A stretch of DNA of 42,827 bases from Oscillospiraceae bacterium (GTDB lineage Bacteria; Bacillota; Clostridia; Oscillospirales; Ruminococcaceae), in contig JAFUAD010000035.1 of NCBI GenBank assembly GCA_017460835.1, positions 1-42,827 on the forward strand, in the 5' to 3' direction. The position numbers were made by a program, and so were the translations under genes. A model generated the notes under the pieces. The model was not told where the DNA came from and made no database searches. It worked only from the letters and a program-made list of their open reading frames with translations. Below, one piece after another: positions 7,871-16,990 of the stretch (position 1 is the stretch's first letter; each line of letters begins with the position of its first letter).

Positions 7871-10510
7871 TCACTCCGGTTCCCGTGAGGTAAGGTGCCG
7901 GACGGTCTCTGACCGCGGCGAACCGATGCGGGCGGTCAGGGCGGCGGCGAGCGGCACGGCAAGGCTGAATCCCAGCGCGGTCAGCATCGCAGCGGGCGGC
8001 AGCATGACCGTCGAGAACACCCTTTGCAAAACGGGTACCCGCAGCGCCGCGAATGTGACCGCGGCCGAGGACAGTACCGCGAGAATCAGCTTGCCGTTTG
8101 AGAAATACGGGACGGAAAACAGCGTGCCGTCCTCGCGCTTGCACTCAAAGACATGGAGAAGCTGCGAGCAGATCAGCGTCACGAGGGCGCCGGTGCGGGC
8201 GGCGGGCAGGCTGCCGGTCAGCCGCAGAACGGTCGTGAACGAAAACAGTGTCGAGACGGCGATGAAAATGCCGCGGAAGATGATGCGGGAGAGCAGCCCG
8301 CCGGCAAAAAAGCTGTCGGTCGCCCGGCGCGGGGGCTGCTGCATGACATTCGGCGCGGGCGGCTCTAAGCCGAGTGCGACCGCCGGCAGCCCGTCAGTCA
8401 TGAGATTGACGAGCAGAATCTGCGTCGGGAGCAGCACCATCGGCATGCCCATGAGGATGCCCGCAAACATCGTCAGCACCTCGCCGATATTGCAGGCGAG
8501 CAGATACCGCACGAATTTCCGGATATTCGCATAGACCGTGCGCCCCTGCTCGACGGAGGCGACCATCGTATCGAAGCGGTCGTCCAGCAGAATGATATCC
8601 GCTGCCTGCCGCGTGACGTCGGTGCCGTTTTTGCCCATTGCCACGCCGATATCCGCTTCCTTTACGGCCGGTGCGTCATTGACGCCGTCGCCGGTCATCG
8701 CGGAAATATGCCCCTTTCTGCGGAATGCCCGCACGAGACGCAGCTTGTGCGCCGGGGTCACGCGGGCGAACACCGCATAGCGGTCGAGGCAGGCATCGAG
8801 CTCGCTGTCGCTGAGGCGGTCGAGCTCCTCGCCGGTCATGGCATTCCCGGCGTGCGGGATGCCCGCTCTCCGGGCGATCGCGGCGGCGGTTTTGATGTGG
8901 TCGCCGGTCAGCATGACAACGCGGATGCCGGCGCGGGTGCAGTCGGCAATGGCACGCTTTGCCTGCTCACGCGGCGGGTCGAGCATCCCGCTCATTCCAA
9001 GAAAGACCATTGCGTTCGGCTGCGTGAAGGCAGTCACATGCTCCTGCTCGGCAAATGCGAGAACACGCAGGGCCTCTGAGGCGAGGGCATCCGCCTTGCA
9101 GCTCAGCTCGGCGCGCTTCTGCGGCGTCATCGGCAAAATTCTGCCGCCCTCGCGATAATACGCGCAGCGCTGTAACATGACGTCGATCGCGCCCTTTGCA
9201 CAGGCGAGGATGCCGTTTTCAGACTGACAGAACACGGTCATCGAGCGGGTGTCGCTGTCAAACGGAATCTCCGAAATAATGCGGAACCGCGAAAAGCTGT
9301 CGGCGCCCGTGCGGCATTTCGCAGCCGCGACGAGCAGCGCCGCCTCGGTCGGGTCGCCGGTGACGTCCCATTCCCCGCCGCTGCCCTCTGAGAGTGCTGC
9401 GTGATTGCAGAGCACTGCACAGCGCAGGAGCGGCATCAGATCGGGATTGCTGCGCGGGCTGCACGGGACGCCGTTCTGCGAGAGTGTCCCGCTTTTCTGC
9501 CAGCCGGTTCCAGAGAGCGCAAAATCTGCATCGGCGGTGCAGAGCGCCTGAACAGTCATTTTATTTTCGGTGATCGTGCCGGTTTTGTCCGAGCAGATGA
9601 CCGATGCGCAGCCGAGTGTTTCGACGGCGTGCAGCCGATTGACGAGCGCGTGCTTTGCGAGCATTCGCCGGACGGCAAGCGCCAGCGCGATCGTGACCGT
9701 TGCGGGAAGCCCCTCCGGAATCGCGGCGATCGCGATGGTGATGCCGGTCATCAGCATGTCGAAAACCGGCTCTCCGCGCAGGATGCCGGCGAGCGAGACC
9801 AGCACGCAGACCGCGAGGCAGATGACCGCGACGACCCTTCCGAGCTCGGCAAGGCGCTTTTGCAGGGGCGTCTGCGCATCCTCAATATCGGTCAGCAATT
9901 GCGAAATCTGTCCCATTTGCGTCGATTTTCCGATGTGCGTGACCTCCGCCTCCGCCGTGCCGCGGGTGACGGCTGTGCCTGCATATAAATAGTACTCCTG
10001 TCTGGCGGCATTGTCCGGAGGGAGCGCTGCACCGCGGTACGGGCGCTTTTCGACCGGCAGCGATTCGCCCGTCAGGATCGACTCCTCGGCGAAAAGCTGC
10101 GCGCACTGCCGGATCACCGCATCCGCCGGGACACGGTCGCCCGCTTCGAGCAGAATGCAGTCGCCGGGGACGAGCTGCTCTGCCGGGATAACCGTCTGCT
10201 TTCCGCCGCGCATGACCTTTGCGGTCGGGGCAGTCATGCTGCGCAGGGCGAGTATAGTCTGCTCCGTGCGGAATTCCTGCACAAATCCGAGAATCGCATT
10301 CAGCACGACGATCACGGCGATCGTCACGGCGTCCGCATACTCATGCAGCAGGAAGGAAATCAGCGCAGCAGCGAGCAGAATCAGCACCATGACATCGCGG
10401 AACTGCCCGAAAAAGATGCGGAACGGATGCGGCTTCTGCGGCTCGGCAAGCGTGTTCAGGCCGTATTGCTGCTGGCGCTTTTGTGCCTCGGGATTGGTCA
10501 GTCCTTGCAT
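7871..10510 (-). CDS. Calcium-type cation-transporting P-type ATPase
   Basis: Membrane pump that exports a cation, most likely Ca2+, using ATP. An N-terminal cation-ATPase domain (LTNPEAQKRQQQYGLN) leads into the membrane core. Motifs are the TGES actuator loop (ILTGESLPVEK), phosphorylation site CSDKTGTITENKM, MTGDHIKTA and the hinge TGDGVNDAPAVKEADIG. Membrane helix 4 has IPEGLP and helix 6 has LVNLMTDGLPA, the residues expected for Ca2+ site II of the type II family. The start at 10508-10510 has GAAAGGAG upstream; the 30 extra upstream codons lack conservation features. Size (879 aa) is normal. It is a single-gene unit with no riboswitch seen in the 160 nt upstream. Confidence 0.9.
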   Translation of the reverse strand: MQGLTNPEAQKRQQQYGLNTLAEPQKPHPFRIFFGQFRDVMVLILLAAALISFLLHEYADAVTIAVIVVLNAILGFVQEFRTEQTILALRSMTAPTAKVMRGGKQTVIPAEQLVPGDCILLEAGDRVPADAVIRQCAQLFAEESILTGESLPVEKRPYRGAALPPDNAARQEYYLYAGTAVTRGTAEAEVTHIGKSTQMGQISQLLTDIEDAQTPLQKRLAELGRVVAVICLAVCVLVSLAGILRGEPVFDMLMTGITIAIAAIPEGLPATVTIALALAVRRMLAKHALVNRLHAVETLGCASVICSDKTGTITENKMTVQALCTADADFALSGTGWQKSGTLSQNGVPCSPRSNPDLMPLLRCAVLCNHAALSEGSGGEWDVTGDPTEAALLVAAAKCRTGADSFSRFRIISEIPFDSDTRSMTVFCQSENGILACAKGAIDVMLQRCAYYREGGRILPMTPQKRAELSCKADALASEALRVLAFAEQEHVTAFTQPNAMVFLGMSGMLDPPREQAKRAIADCTRAGIRVVMLTGDHIKTAAAIARRAGIPHAGNAMTGEELDRLSDSELDACLDRYAVFARVTPAHKLRLVRAFRRKGHISAMTGDGVNDAPAVKEADIGVAMGKNGTDVTRQAADIILLDDRFDTMVASVEQGRTVYANIRKFVRYLLACNIGEVLTMFAGILMGMPMVLLPTQILLVNLMTDGLPAVALGLEPPAPNVMQQPPRRATDSFFAGGLLSRIIFRGIFIAVSTLFSFTTVLRLTGSLPAARTGALVTLICSQLLHVFECKREDGTLFSVPYFSNGKLILAVLSSAAVTFAALRVPVLQRVFSTVMLPPAAMLTALGFSLAVPLAAALTARIGSPRSETVRHLTSREPE

Positions 10511-10672
10511 AAAAACACTCCTTTCGGGGATTGCGAGGGGGAGATCGGTACAGCCTATGCGCGTGTGCATGTCCGGTATACGGCAGGCGGATTTTGGCAA
10601 TGTGCATAAAAATGCGGTTTTGGATTCATGAAAGTTCTACATAGAAAAAGCGCGGCCGCCGCCGGAAAATAC

Positions 10673-10701
10673 TTGCAATTCGGGAGCGATTATGTTATAA
10701 T
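10673..10701 (+). promoter_or_regulatory. Promoter of the S10 ribosomal protein superoperon
   Basis: TTGCAA (10673-10678), exact 17-bp spacer, TATAAT (10696-10701) with a TG extended -10 at 10693-10694. It is the only strong plus-strand promoter found between the ATPase gene and rpsJ. Confidence 0.88.
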
Positions 10702-10707
10702 AGTGAG

Positions 10708-11129
10708 GCTGATGCACAAGATATGCTGTGAAACACGAGGTTGCGGCTGTGCGCCGGGAATTCGTGCGGAGCATGTCCCGCTGGACGGGCGAATTGAGAT
10801 ATGGCACTGTGTGTGCGAAAAGCTGCGATACCGCCGGACTTTGGTTGAGGGCGGCGGCAGAGTCATCTTACGGGCTTTGCTGTCAGGAAAACCGTTTTCG
10901 GAAGGTCGCCGGACTTTTTGCGTACAAGAACAGGACAGACCTGTGAAATCTCATGAAGCTGCCCGATGCAAGGAAACTTGCAGTCGGGGTTTTTTATGGA
11001 ATACAGCATAGGAAACACGCGGGGGAGTTGTAAGAGACTCCCGCGGAACAGCTTTGGAATGAGCACACATGTGAAGCTCACTTCATCCCCCCAAGGCAAC
11101 AAAACTAAAACTTACAGGAGGGTAATCAA
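10708..11129 (+). promoter_or_regulatory. Structured 5' leader of the S10 superoperon
   Basis: About 420 untranslated nt separate the promoter from rpsJ. I see a nested hairpin with AATTCG/CGAATT outer and CCCG/CGGG inner arms (about 10759-10795), a CAGG/CCTG hairpin near 10931-10944, an attenuator-like hairpin at 10962-10995, a CGCGGG...CCCGCG type hairpin near 11018-11045, and a TGAGC/GCTCA hairpin near 11059-11080. The decamer CGCCGGACTT occurs twice (near 10831 and 10907). Long structured leaders allow autogenous control, for example by L4 in E. coli; here that is an inference. Confidence 0.6.
10962..10995 (+). terminator. Attenuator-like intrinsic terminator in the S10 leader
   Basis: Stem CCCGATGCAAG (10962-10972) / CTTGCAGTCGGG (10977-10988) with a GAAA tetraloop and one bulged G, followed by six T residues (10990-10995). 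It lies 134 nt before rpsJ and downstream of the promoter, so it would end transcription unless relieved. Confidence 0.8.
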
Positions 11130-11447
11130 GTGGCAGGCAGCGAAAAACTGAGAATCAGAATCAAGGGCTACGAGCACGCGACCGTCGATGCGGCGGCAGC
11201 AAAGATCGTAGAAACCGCCAAGCGCGGCGGCGCACAGAAGGTTTCGGGTCCGATCCCGCTTCCGACTGACAAGGAGATCGTTACGATTCTCCGTGCGGTG
11301 CACAAGTACAAGGACAGCCGTGAGCAGTTCGAGATGCGCACCCACAAGCGTCTGATTGATGTCCTTCGTCCGACCAAGGCGACGATGGACGCTCTCACCA
11401 GACTCGAAATTCCGGCCGGTGTTGATATCAACATGGAGATGAAATAA
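11130..11447 (+). CDS. rpsJ: 30S ribosomal protein S10 (NusE)
   Basis: Head protein of the small subunit that also acts as NusE in transcription antitermination. The 105-aa sequence shows [12 protein letters not shown], a central GPIPLPT segment and [12 protein letters not shown], which are S10 hallmarks. GTG start at 11130 with GGAGGG upstream. First gene of the superoperon. A 102-nt gap with a GGCGGCT/AGCCGCC hairpin follows before rplC. Confidence 0.98.
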   Translation: MAGSEKLRIRIKGYEHATVDAAAAKIVETAKRGGAQKVSGPIPLPTDKEIVTILRAVHKYKDSREQFEMRTHKRLIDVLRPTKATMDALTRLEIPAGVDINMEMK

Positions 11448-11549
11448 TCTCGGAAGAAGACCGGAAAGAGTAAGGCGGCTGCTTCTTCAAGCCGCCGGTC
11501 ATGTTGGCGGAAATCCCGTCAACCAATAACCGCAAGGAGGAAACCAAAC

Positions 11550-12185
11550 ATGAAGAAAGCCATTCTTGGCAAGAAGGTCGGCATGACGCAGATCTTCGAC
11601 GAATCCGGCAAGGTCGTGCCGGTCACGGTTGTCGAGGCAGGTCCCTGCTTCGTCGTTCAGAAGAAGACCGTGGAAAATGACGGCTACAACGCAATTCAGG
11701 TCGGCTTCGGCGCCGTTAAGGGCGACAAGGTCAACAAGCCCCTGAAGGGTCACTTCGACAAGGCAAACACCGGTGCGCTGCGCACACTGCGTGAGTTCCG
11801 CCTTGAAGACTGCGATGCTTACAGCGTCGGCGATGCAATCCAGCCCGATATCTTCGCGGCAGGCGACATCGTGGATGTGCAGGGCACCAGCAAGGGCAAG
11901 GGCTATGCAGGCCCGATCAAGCGTTACGGTCAGCACAGACTGAAGGAAACGCACGGTACCGGCCCGGTTCACCGTCAGGCAGGCTCCATGGGCGCTTGCT
12001 CGTCCCCGTCCCGTATCTACAAGGGCAAGGGCCTTGCAGGTCACATGGGCGCAGAGACTGTCACCGTTCAGAACCTCCGCATCGTCTCCGTTGACGCTGA
12101 GAATCATCTCATCGCAGTCCGCGGCGCGATCCCGGGGCCGAAGGGCAGTCTGGTTACGATCACCAACAGCGTGAAAAAGGGTTAA
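11550..12185 (+). CDS. rplC: 50S ribosomal protein L3
   Basis: Early-assembly large-subunit protein whose extended loop reaches the peptidyl transferase centre. [16 protein letters not shown] opens the protein. The central segment [16 protein letters not shown]...[15 protein letters not shown] is the L3 signature. 211 aa, normal length, GGAGG upstream of the ATG. Eighteen nt separate it from rplD. Confidence 0.98.
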   Translation: MKKAILGKKVGMTQIFDESGKVVPVTVVEAGPCFVVQKKTVENDGYNAIQVGFGAVKGDKVNKPLKGHFDKANTGALRTLREFRLEDCDAYSVGDAIQPDIFAAGDIVDVQGTSKGKGYAGPIKRYGQHRLKETHGTGPVHRQAGSMGACSSPSRIYKGKGLAGHMGAETVTVQNLRIVSVDAENHLIAVRGAIPGPKGSLVTITNSVKKG

Positions 12186-12203
12186 GGAAGGAGGAAATCA
12201 GAA

Positions 12204-12830
12204 ATGGCAAATGTTCCTGTTTACGATATGAACGGCGCAAAGGTTTCCGAAACCGAGCTCAATGATTCCGTGTTCGGCATTCAGCCGAATGAGGCAGTGA
12301 TGCACGCAGTTGTCGTGAATTATCTGGCAAATCAGCGCCAGGGCACACAGTCCACGCTGACCCGCACAGAGGTCAACGGCGGCGGCAGAAAGCCGTACCG
12401 TCAGAAGGGCACAGGTCATGCCCGTCAGGGTTCCATCCGTGCTCCGCAGTGGTATCACGGCGGCGTCGCACTCGGCCCGAAGCCGAGAAGCTACCGTTAT
12501 ACGCTCAATAAGAAGGTTCGCCGTCTGGCAATGCTCTCTGCATTCTCTCAGAAGCTGGCAGACGAGAATCTGCTCGTGATCGACAATCTCGCAGTCGAGG
12601 GCTTCAAGACAAAGACCATCGTCAAGATGCTCGATGCCCTGAAGGTCGAGGGCAAGGCGTTGATCGTCACCCGCGAGGCAGACAAGCAGATCTACAAGAG
12701 CGCCGCAAACATTCCGGGTGTCAAGACCGCTGCGGTCAATACCCTGAATGTCTATGACATCCTGAACTACGACAAGTTCATCGTCAGCAAGGGCGCTGTC
12801 GCAAAAATCGAGGAGGTGTATGCAAAATGA
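12204..12830 (+). CDS. rplD: 50S ribosomal protein L4
   Basis: Large-subunit protein lining the exit tunnel and, in E. coli, the autogenous repressor of the S10 operon. The tunnel loop with RKPYRQKGTGHARQGS...PQWYHGGVALGPKPRSY is clear around residues 64-97. 208 aa, standard length. The stop overlaps the rplW start (ATGA). Whether it regulates the leader at 10708 is unknown. Confidence 0.98.
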   Translation: MANVPVYDMNGAKVSETELNDSVFGIQPNEAVMHAVVVNYLANQRQGTQSTLTRTEVNGGGRKPYRQKGTGHARQGSIRAPQWYHGGVALGPKPRSYRYTLNKKVRRLAMLSAFSQKLADENLLVIDNLAVEGFKTKTIVKMLDALKVEGKALIVTREADKQIYKSAANIPGVKTAAVNTLNVYDILNYDKFIVSKGAVAKIEEVYAK

Positions 12831-13150
12831 AAGCACCGCAGGATATCATTCTGAAGCCGGTCATCACCGAGCGCAGCACCGATATGCTGCCGACCGGAAA
12901 GTACACCTTCAAGGTCGCAAAGGATGCAAACAAGATCGAAATTGCCGATGCAGTTGAGAAGCTCTTTAATGTCGAGGTCACCAAGGTGAACACGATCAGT
13001 GTGCGTGCCCGCGCAAAGCGCGTCGGCAGATACACCGGCAAGACTTCCGCCTGGAAAAAGGCAATCGTGACCGTCAATCCGGAGCCTTCTGCCGATGCAC
13101 AGGGCAAGAAGCGCAACGGCACCATCGAGTTCTTTGACGGCATGTTCTGA
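12827..13150 (+). CDS. rplW: 50S ribosomal protein L23
   Basis: Rim protein of the exit tunnel that docks trigger factor and SRP. Starts with ILKPVITERSTDM and has the conserved TFKVAKDANKIEIADAVEKLF segment. 107 aa, slightly longer than the usual ~96-100. Coupled to rplD by a 4-nt overlap. The 82-nt gap that follows contains two small hairpins (13152-13170, TGAACGGAA/TTCCGTTCA; 13180-13194, GGGAG/CTCCC). Confidence 0.97.
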   Translation: MKAPQDIILKPVITERSTDMLPTGKYTFKVAKDANKIEIADAVEKLFNVEVTKVNTISVRARAKRVGRYTGKTSAWKKAIVTVNPEPSADAQGKKRNGTIEFFDGMF

Positions 13151-13232
13151 TTGAACGGAAATTCCGTTCAGTACCGTATGGGAGTCATGCTCCCGATAAT
13201 AAAGCATTGATATTAAGGAGTGAAAATCTGAA

Positions 13233-14066
13233 ATGGCAATTAAGGCTTATAAGCCGACTACGCCGGGCCGCCGCGGTATGACCGTGACCGACTACTCCGG
13301 ACTGTCCAAGAACGGCCCTGAGAAGTCCCTCTGCGTCACACTCAAGAAGAAGTCCGGCAGAAATAATTACGGCAGAATCACAGTTCGCCATCACGGCGGC
13401 GGTACGCGCCCGAAGTACAGAATCATCGACTTCAAGCGCAATAAGGACGGCATCAATGCAACAGTCCTGACCCTTGAGTACGATCCGAACCGCAGCGCGT
13501 TTATCGCACTGGTGCAGTATGAGGACGGCGAAAAGCGCTACATCCTCGCACCGCACGGTCTGGCTGTCGGCGATACCGTCCGCAGCGGCGCTGACTGCGA
13601 TATCAAGCCGGGCAATGCGCTTCCGCTCACTGCAATTCCGGTCGGTACCTTTATCCACAACATCGAGCTCTATCCGGGCAAGGGCGGCCAGCTCGTCCGC
13701 TCCGCCGGCAACCAGGCTCAGCTCATGGGCAAGGAGGGCGCTTACGCTCTGATCCGTCTGCCCAGCGGCGAAATGAGAAAGGTTCCGGTCATCGGAAAGG
13801 CAACCATCGGTCAGGTTTCCAACATTGACCACGAGAATGTTCACATCGGCAAAGCAGGCCGTACCCGCCACATGGGTATCCGCCCGACTGTCCGCGGTTC
13901 CGTTATGAACCCGAATGACCACCCGCACGGCGGCGGTGAGGGTAAATCCCCGATCGGACGCCCGGGCCCTGTTACCCCGTGGGGCAAGCCCGCTCTCGGT
14001 TATAAGACCCGTAAGCATCACAAGCCTTCCGATAAGCTCATCGTGAAGCGCCGCAACGGTAAATAA
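13233..14066 (+). CDS. rplB: 50S ribosomal protein L2
   Basis: Required for subunit association and peptidyl transferase function. The C-terminal signature [19 protein letters not shown], containing the conserved histidine near the catalytic centre, is intact. N-terminal [12 protein letters not shown] is also typical. 277 aa, normal. Ribosome site AAGGAG precedes the ATG at 13233. Confidence 0.98.
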   Translation: MAIKAYKPTTPGRRGMTVTDYSGLSKNGPEKSLCVTLKKKSGRNNYGRITVRHHGGGTRPKYRIIDFKRNKDGINATVLTLEYDPNRSAFIALVQYEDGEKRYILAPHGLAVGDTVRSGADCDIKPGNALPLTAIPVGTFIHNIELYPGKGGQLVRSAGNQAQLMGKEGAYALIRLPSGEMRKVPVIGKATIGQVSNIDHENVHIGKAGRTRHMGIRPTVRGSVMNPNDHPHGGGEGKSPIGRPGPVTPWGKPALGYKTRKHHKPSDKLIVKRRNGK

Positions 14067-14082
14067 GAAAGGAGGCTGACTC

Positions 14083-14367
14083 ATGAGCAGAAGTGTGAAG
14101 AAGGGACCTTATGTACAGGAAGCCCTTTACAAGCGCGTTGTCGCGATGAACGAGACCGGCGAAAAGAAGGTCCTCAAGACCTGGAGCCGCTCCTCGACCA
14201 TTTTCCCGGAGTTTGTCGGCCACACCTTCGCGGTTCACGACGGACGCAAGCATATCCCGGTCTTTGTGACAGAGGAAATGATCGGCCATAAGCTCGGCGA
14301 GTTTGCACCGACCAGAACCTTCAAAGGCCATGCCGGTTCCAAAACGTCGAACAACGGCAAGAAGTAA
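14083..14367 (+). CDS. rpsS: 30S ribosomal protein S19
   Basis: Head protein that contacts S13 and the decoding-site tRNA region. [14 protein letters not shown] at the N-terminus and FKGHAG near the C-terminus are S19 signatures. 94 aa. AAAGGAGG lies before the ATG. Sixteen nt after rplB. Confidence 0.98.
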   Translation: MSRSVKKGPYVQEALYKRVVAMNETGEKKVLKTWSRSSTIFPEFVGHTFAVHDGRKHIPVFVTEEMIGHKLGEFAPTRTFKGHAGSKTSNNGKK

Positions 14368-14387
14368 TCGGAAGGAGGATATTTCGC

Positions 14388-14753
14388 GTGGCTAACATTG
14401 AAAACATCAAAGAGCCGGAGGCAAAAGCAATCCTCCGCGGCGAGCGCATCTCCCCGAGAAAGGTTCAGATCGTGCTCGACCTGATCCGGAATCAGGCTGT
14501 GGATAAGGCACTCGCAACGCTTGACCTGACACCGAAGTCGGCTTCCCCGATCGTGAAGAAGCTGCTGAATTCGGCAATCGCAAACGCAGACAACAATCAT
14601 TCGATGAATAAGGATGCGCTGTATGTCGCAGCCTGCTATGTCGGTCCGGGCCCGATTCTCAAGAGAATCCGCCCCCGCGCACAGGGCAGAGCATTCCGCA
14701 TCAACAAGCGGACATCCAATATCACCATTATTCTGAAGGAAAGGGAGGCATAA
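14388..14753 (+). CDS. rplV: 50S ribosomal protein L22
   Basis: Tunnel-constriction protein. The core AILRGERISPRKVQIVLDLIR and the beta-hairpin segment GPGPILKRIRPRAQGRAFRINKRTSNITIIL are typical. GTG start at 14388 supported by GAAGGAGG. 121 aa, with a short N-terminal extension (MANIENIKEPEA) before the core. Confidence 0.97.
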   Translation: MANIENIKEPEAKAILRGERISPRKVQIVLDLIRNQAVDKALATLDLTPKSASPIVKKLLNSAIANADNNHSMNKDALYVAACYVGPGPILKRIRPRAQGRAFRINKRTSNITIILKEREA

Positions 14754-14759
14754 AATCCT

Positions 14760-15611
14760 ATGGGACAGAAAGTGAATCCGCACGGCCTGAGAGTCGGCGT
14801 AATCAAAGACTGGGATTCCCGCTGGTTTGCTGATAAAAAGCACTTCGGCGATACGCTCGTAGAGGATTATAACCTCCGCGAATTCATTAAGAAATCCCTC
14901 TATGCGGCAGGAATTGCCCGCATAGAGATTGAGCGCCTGCCTGAGAAGGTTCGTGTTCATATTCACTGCGCAAAGCCGGGTCTGATCATCGGACGCGGCG
15001 GCACCGAAATCGACAAGCTCCGCGCAACCCTTGAGAAGCGCATCGGCAAGTCCGTTTCCATCAACATCATCGAGATCAAGAATATGGATCTCTCCGCACA
15101 GCTCGTTGCGGAAAAGATCGCTTCTGACCTTGAGAACCGTGTATCCTTCCGCCGCGCCATGAAGGGCAGCATCGGCAGAACGATGAAGTCCGGCGCGAAG
15201 GGCATCAAGATCAAGTGCGGCGGCCGTCTCGGCGGCGCTGAAATCGCACGCTCTGAGTGCTATCACGAGGGTACCATTCCGCTTCAGACCATCCGCGCCG
15301 ACATCGACTACGGCTTTGCTGAGGCAAATACCACCTACGGCAGAATCGGCATCAAGGTCTGGATCTACAAGGGCGAGATCCTGAAGGGCGACGCTGCAAA
15401 GGCTGCTGCCAACAAGGAGCGCTACGAAAGAAAGAACGACCGTTCGCGCGACAACAGACGCCGCCGCGATGACCGCAACGGCGGTGACCGCGACCGCAGA
15501 CCGCGCCGCGATTTCAACAACAACGGTGACCGCAGACCGCGCACGGATCGTCCGCAGGGTCAGAACAGAAGAGAAGGAGGTTCCGCAAATGCTGCTTCCA
15601 AAGAGAGTTAA
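14760..15611 (+). CDS. rpsC: 30S ribosomal protein S3 with long basic/acidic C-terminal tail
   Basis: mRNA-entry protein of the small subunit. KH domain with [15 protein letters not shown] around residues 76-90, and the S3 C-terminal domain ending near residue 208 ([14 protein letters not shown]). The last ~74 residues (about 210-283) are a low-complexity tail rich in Arg, Asp, Asn and Gly (for example [17 protein letters not shown]). Most bacterial S3 proteins end at about 210-235 aa. The tail DNA contains imperfect GGTGACCGC/AGACCGCG repeats. The 3' end overlaps rplP by 23 nt and carries the rplP ribosome site. Confidence 0.96.
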   Translation: MGQKVNPHGLRVGVIKDWDSRWFADKKHFGDTLVEDYNLREFIKKSLYAAGIARIEIERLPEKVRVHIHCAKPGLIIGRGGTEIDKLRATLEKRIGKSVSINIIEIKNMDLSAQLVAEKIASDLENRVSFRRAMKGSIGRTMKSGAKGIKIKCGGRLGGAEIARSECYHEGTIPLQTIRADIDYGFAEANTTYGRIGIKVWIYKGEILKGDAAKAAANKERYERKNDRSRDNRRRRDDRNGGDRDRRPRRDFNNNGDRRPRTDRPQGQNRREGGSANAASKES

Positions 15612-16035
15612 GTATCGCCGCGTTCACAGAGGACGCCTCACCGGTAAGGCTTACCGCGGCAACAAGGTCTGCTACGGCGATTTCGGCCTCGTTGCACTGG
15701 AGCCGTCATGGGTTACTTCCAACCAGATCGAGGCTGCCCGTATCGCGATGACACGTCGTATCAAGCGTGGCGGTAAGGTCTGGATCAAGATTTTCCCGGA
15801 TAAGCCGATCACGGAGAAGCCGGCAGAAACCCGCATGGGTTCCGGTAAGGGCTCTCCTGAGTATTGGGTCGCTGTTGTGAAGCCGGGCCGCGTCATGTTC
15901 GAGATCGGTGCCGATAAGGATAAGCCGATTTCGCAGGAGGACCTGAAGGACGCGCTTCGCCTCGCAATGCACAAGCTTCCCGTTAAGTGCAAGATTGTTG
16001 CGAAAGATGAGCAGGATGGAGGTGCACAGGCATGA
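15589..16035 (+). CDS. rplP: 50S ribosomal protein L16
   Basis: Large-subunit protein near the A-site tRNA elbow. Starts [17 protein letters not shown], the standard L16 N-terminus, after AAGGAGG inside rpsC; longer in-frame upstream starts read through the S3 tail and are rejected. [18 protein letters not shown] is the family signature. 148 aa, a few residues longer than usual at the C-terminus. Confidence 0.97.
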   Translation: MLLPKRVKYRRVHRGRLTGKAYRGNKVCYGDFGLVALEPSWVTSNQIEAARIAMTRRIKRGGKVWIKIFPDKPITEKPAETRMGSGKGSPEYWVAVVKPGRVMFEIGADKDKPISQEDLKDALRLAMHKLPVKCKIVAKDEQDGGAQA

Positions 16036-16232
16036 AGGCTTCCGAGATCAGAGAAATGAGCTATGAAGAAATGGCTGCGCAGCTCCAGAGCCTCAAGGAG
16101 GAGCTGTTCAACCTCCGCTTCCAGCTTGCTGCAAATCAGCTTGAGAATTCTGCAAGACTGAAGGCAGTCAAGAAGGATATCGCCCGTGTCAAGACTTGCA
16201 TGCGTGCCGCACAGCCTGCGGCAAAGGCATGA
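16032..16232 (+). CDS. rpmC: 50S ribosomal protein L29
   Basis: Small helical protein near the tunnel exit. [31 protein letters not shown] matches L29, as does the C-terminal [10 protein letters not shown] helix (residues split: start [10 protein letters not shown], then EELFNLRFQ). 66 aa. ATGA overlap with rplP indicates coupled translation. Confidence 0.97.
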   Translation: MKASEIREMSYEEMAAQLQSLKEELFNLRFQLAANQLENSARLKAVKKDIARVKTCMRAAQPAAKA

Positions 16233-16249
16233 GGAAGGAGGACATTGTC

Positions 16250-16516
16250 ATGAGTGAAGCAGTCGAGAGAAACCTGAGAAAGACCCGGACGGGTAAGGTT
16301 GTCAGCGATAAGATGGATAAGACCGTCGTCGTCGCGATTGCAGATAATGTGCAGCATCCGCTGTATAAGAAGATCGTCAAGCGCACCGTAAAGCTCAAGG
16401 CTCACGATGAGAACAATGAGTGCAGAATCGGTGACCGCGTGCTCGTGATGGAGACACGTCCGCTTTCCAAGGATAAGAGATGGCGCGTCGTCGAGATCAT
16501 CGAGAAGGCGAAATAA
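16250..16516 (+). CDS. rpsQ: 30S ribosomal protein S17
   Basis: Primary 16S rRNA-binding OB-fold protein. [19 protein letters not shown] and [11 protein letters not shown] are conserved S17 segments. The start at 16250 (AAGGAGG upstream) is chosen over a longer in-frame start at 16196 inside rpmC. 88 aa, normal. It is the last gene of the classical S10 operon in E. coli; a structured 91-nt gap follows here. Confidence 0.97.
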   Translation: MSEAVERNLRKTRTGKVVSDKMDKTVVVAIADNVQHPLYKKIVKRTVKLKAHDENNECRIGDRVLVMETRPLSKDKRWRVVEIIEKAK

Positions 16517-16542
16517 GCTCCCGCTTCTAAAATTTAAGCAGA

Positions 16543-16581
16543 CGCTGCGAATCCGGACGGCAAACCCCGTGCGGTGCAGCG
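16543..16581 (+). promoter_or_regulatory. Three-part RNA hairpin at the S10/spc junction
   Basis: Between rpsQ and rplN, stacked arms CGCTGC/GCAGCG (16543-16548, 16576-16581), CCG/CGG (16553-16555, 16572-16574) and ACGG/CCGT (16557-16560, 16567-16570) fold around a small loop. No T-tract follows and no promoter is evident, so it is not a simple terminator. It ends about 15 nt before the rplN ribosome site. Confidence 0.5.
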
Positions 16582-16607
16582 AAATGTTCAGATAGGAGGA
16601 ACCTGCT

Positions 16608-16976
16608 GTGATTCAAATGCAGTCTTACTTAAAGGTTGCAGACAACACCGGCGCAAAGGAGCTTATGTGCATCCGCGTGCTGGGCGGCACCCGCAGACGC
16701 TATGCGAACATCGGTGATGTTGTCGTCGCATCCGTTAAGAAAGCAACACCCGGCGGCGTTGTCAAGAAGGGCGACGTCGTGAAGGCAGTTATCGTCCGTT
16801 CCGCGAAGGGTCTCCGCAGAGATGACGGAACCTATATCCGCTTCGACGAGAATGCTGCTGTGATCATCAAGGAAGACAAGACCCCCCGTGGGACCCGTAT
16901 TTTTGGACCGGTCGCAAGAGAGCTGAGAGAGCATGACTATGTCAAGATCCTCTCCCTCGCACCGGAAGTTCTTTGA
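16608..16976 (+). CDS. rplN: 50S ribosomal protein L14
   Basis: Intersubunit-bridge protein and partner of L19. [18 protein letters not shown] and the C-terminal [24 protein letters not shown] are diagnostic. GTG start at 16608 after AGGAGG. 122 aa. First gene of the classical spc operon order. Confidence 0.98.
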   Translation: MIQMQSYLKVADNTGAKELMCIRVLGGTRRRYANIGDVVVASVKKATPGGVVKKGDVVKAVIVRSAKGLRRDDGTYIRFDENAAVIIKEDKTPRGTRIFGPVARELREHDYVKILSLAPEVL

Positions 16977-16990
16977 TTCGGAGGTGCCCG

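Noticed and set aside
10511-10672. Possible yybP-ykoY-type or other riboswitch before the P-type ATPase gene
   Set aside because: The conserved GGGGAGUAG-type core was not found on the minus strand in this stretch.
10628-11011. 127-codon frame in the S10 leader, including a Cys-rich stretch (MHKICCETRGCGC) just after the promoter
   Set aside because: The first start lies upstream of the promoter; the internal ATG would have almost no 5' UTR, and the frame crosses the attenuator hairpin. A leader peptide cannot be excluded but nothing supports it.
13152-13194. Two hairpins between rplW and rplB as a terminator
   Set aside because: Neither is followed by a T-tract, and the gene order requires read-through; at most RNA-processing signals.
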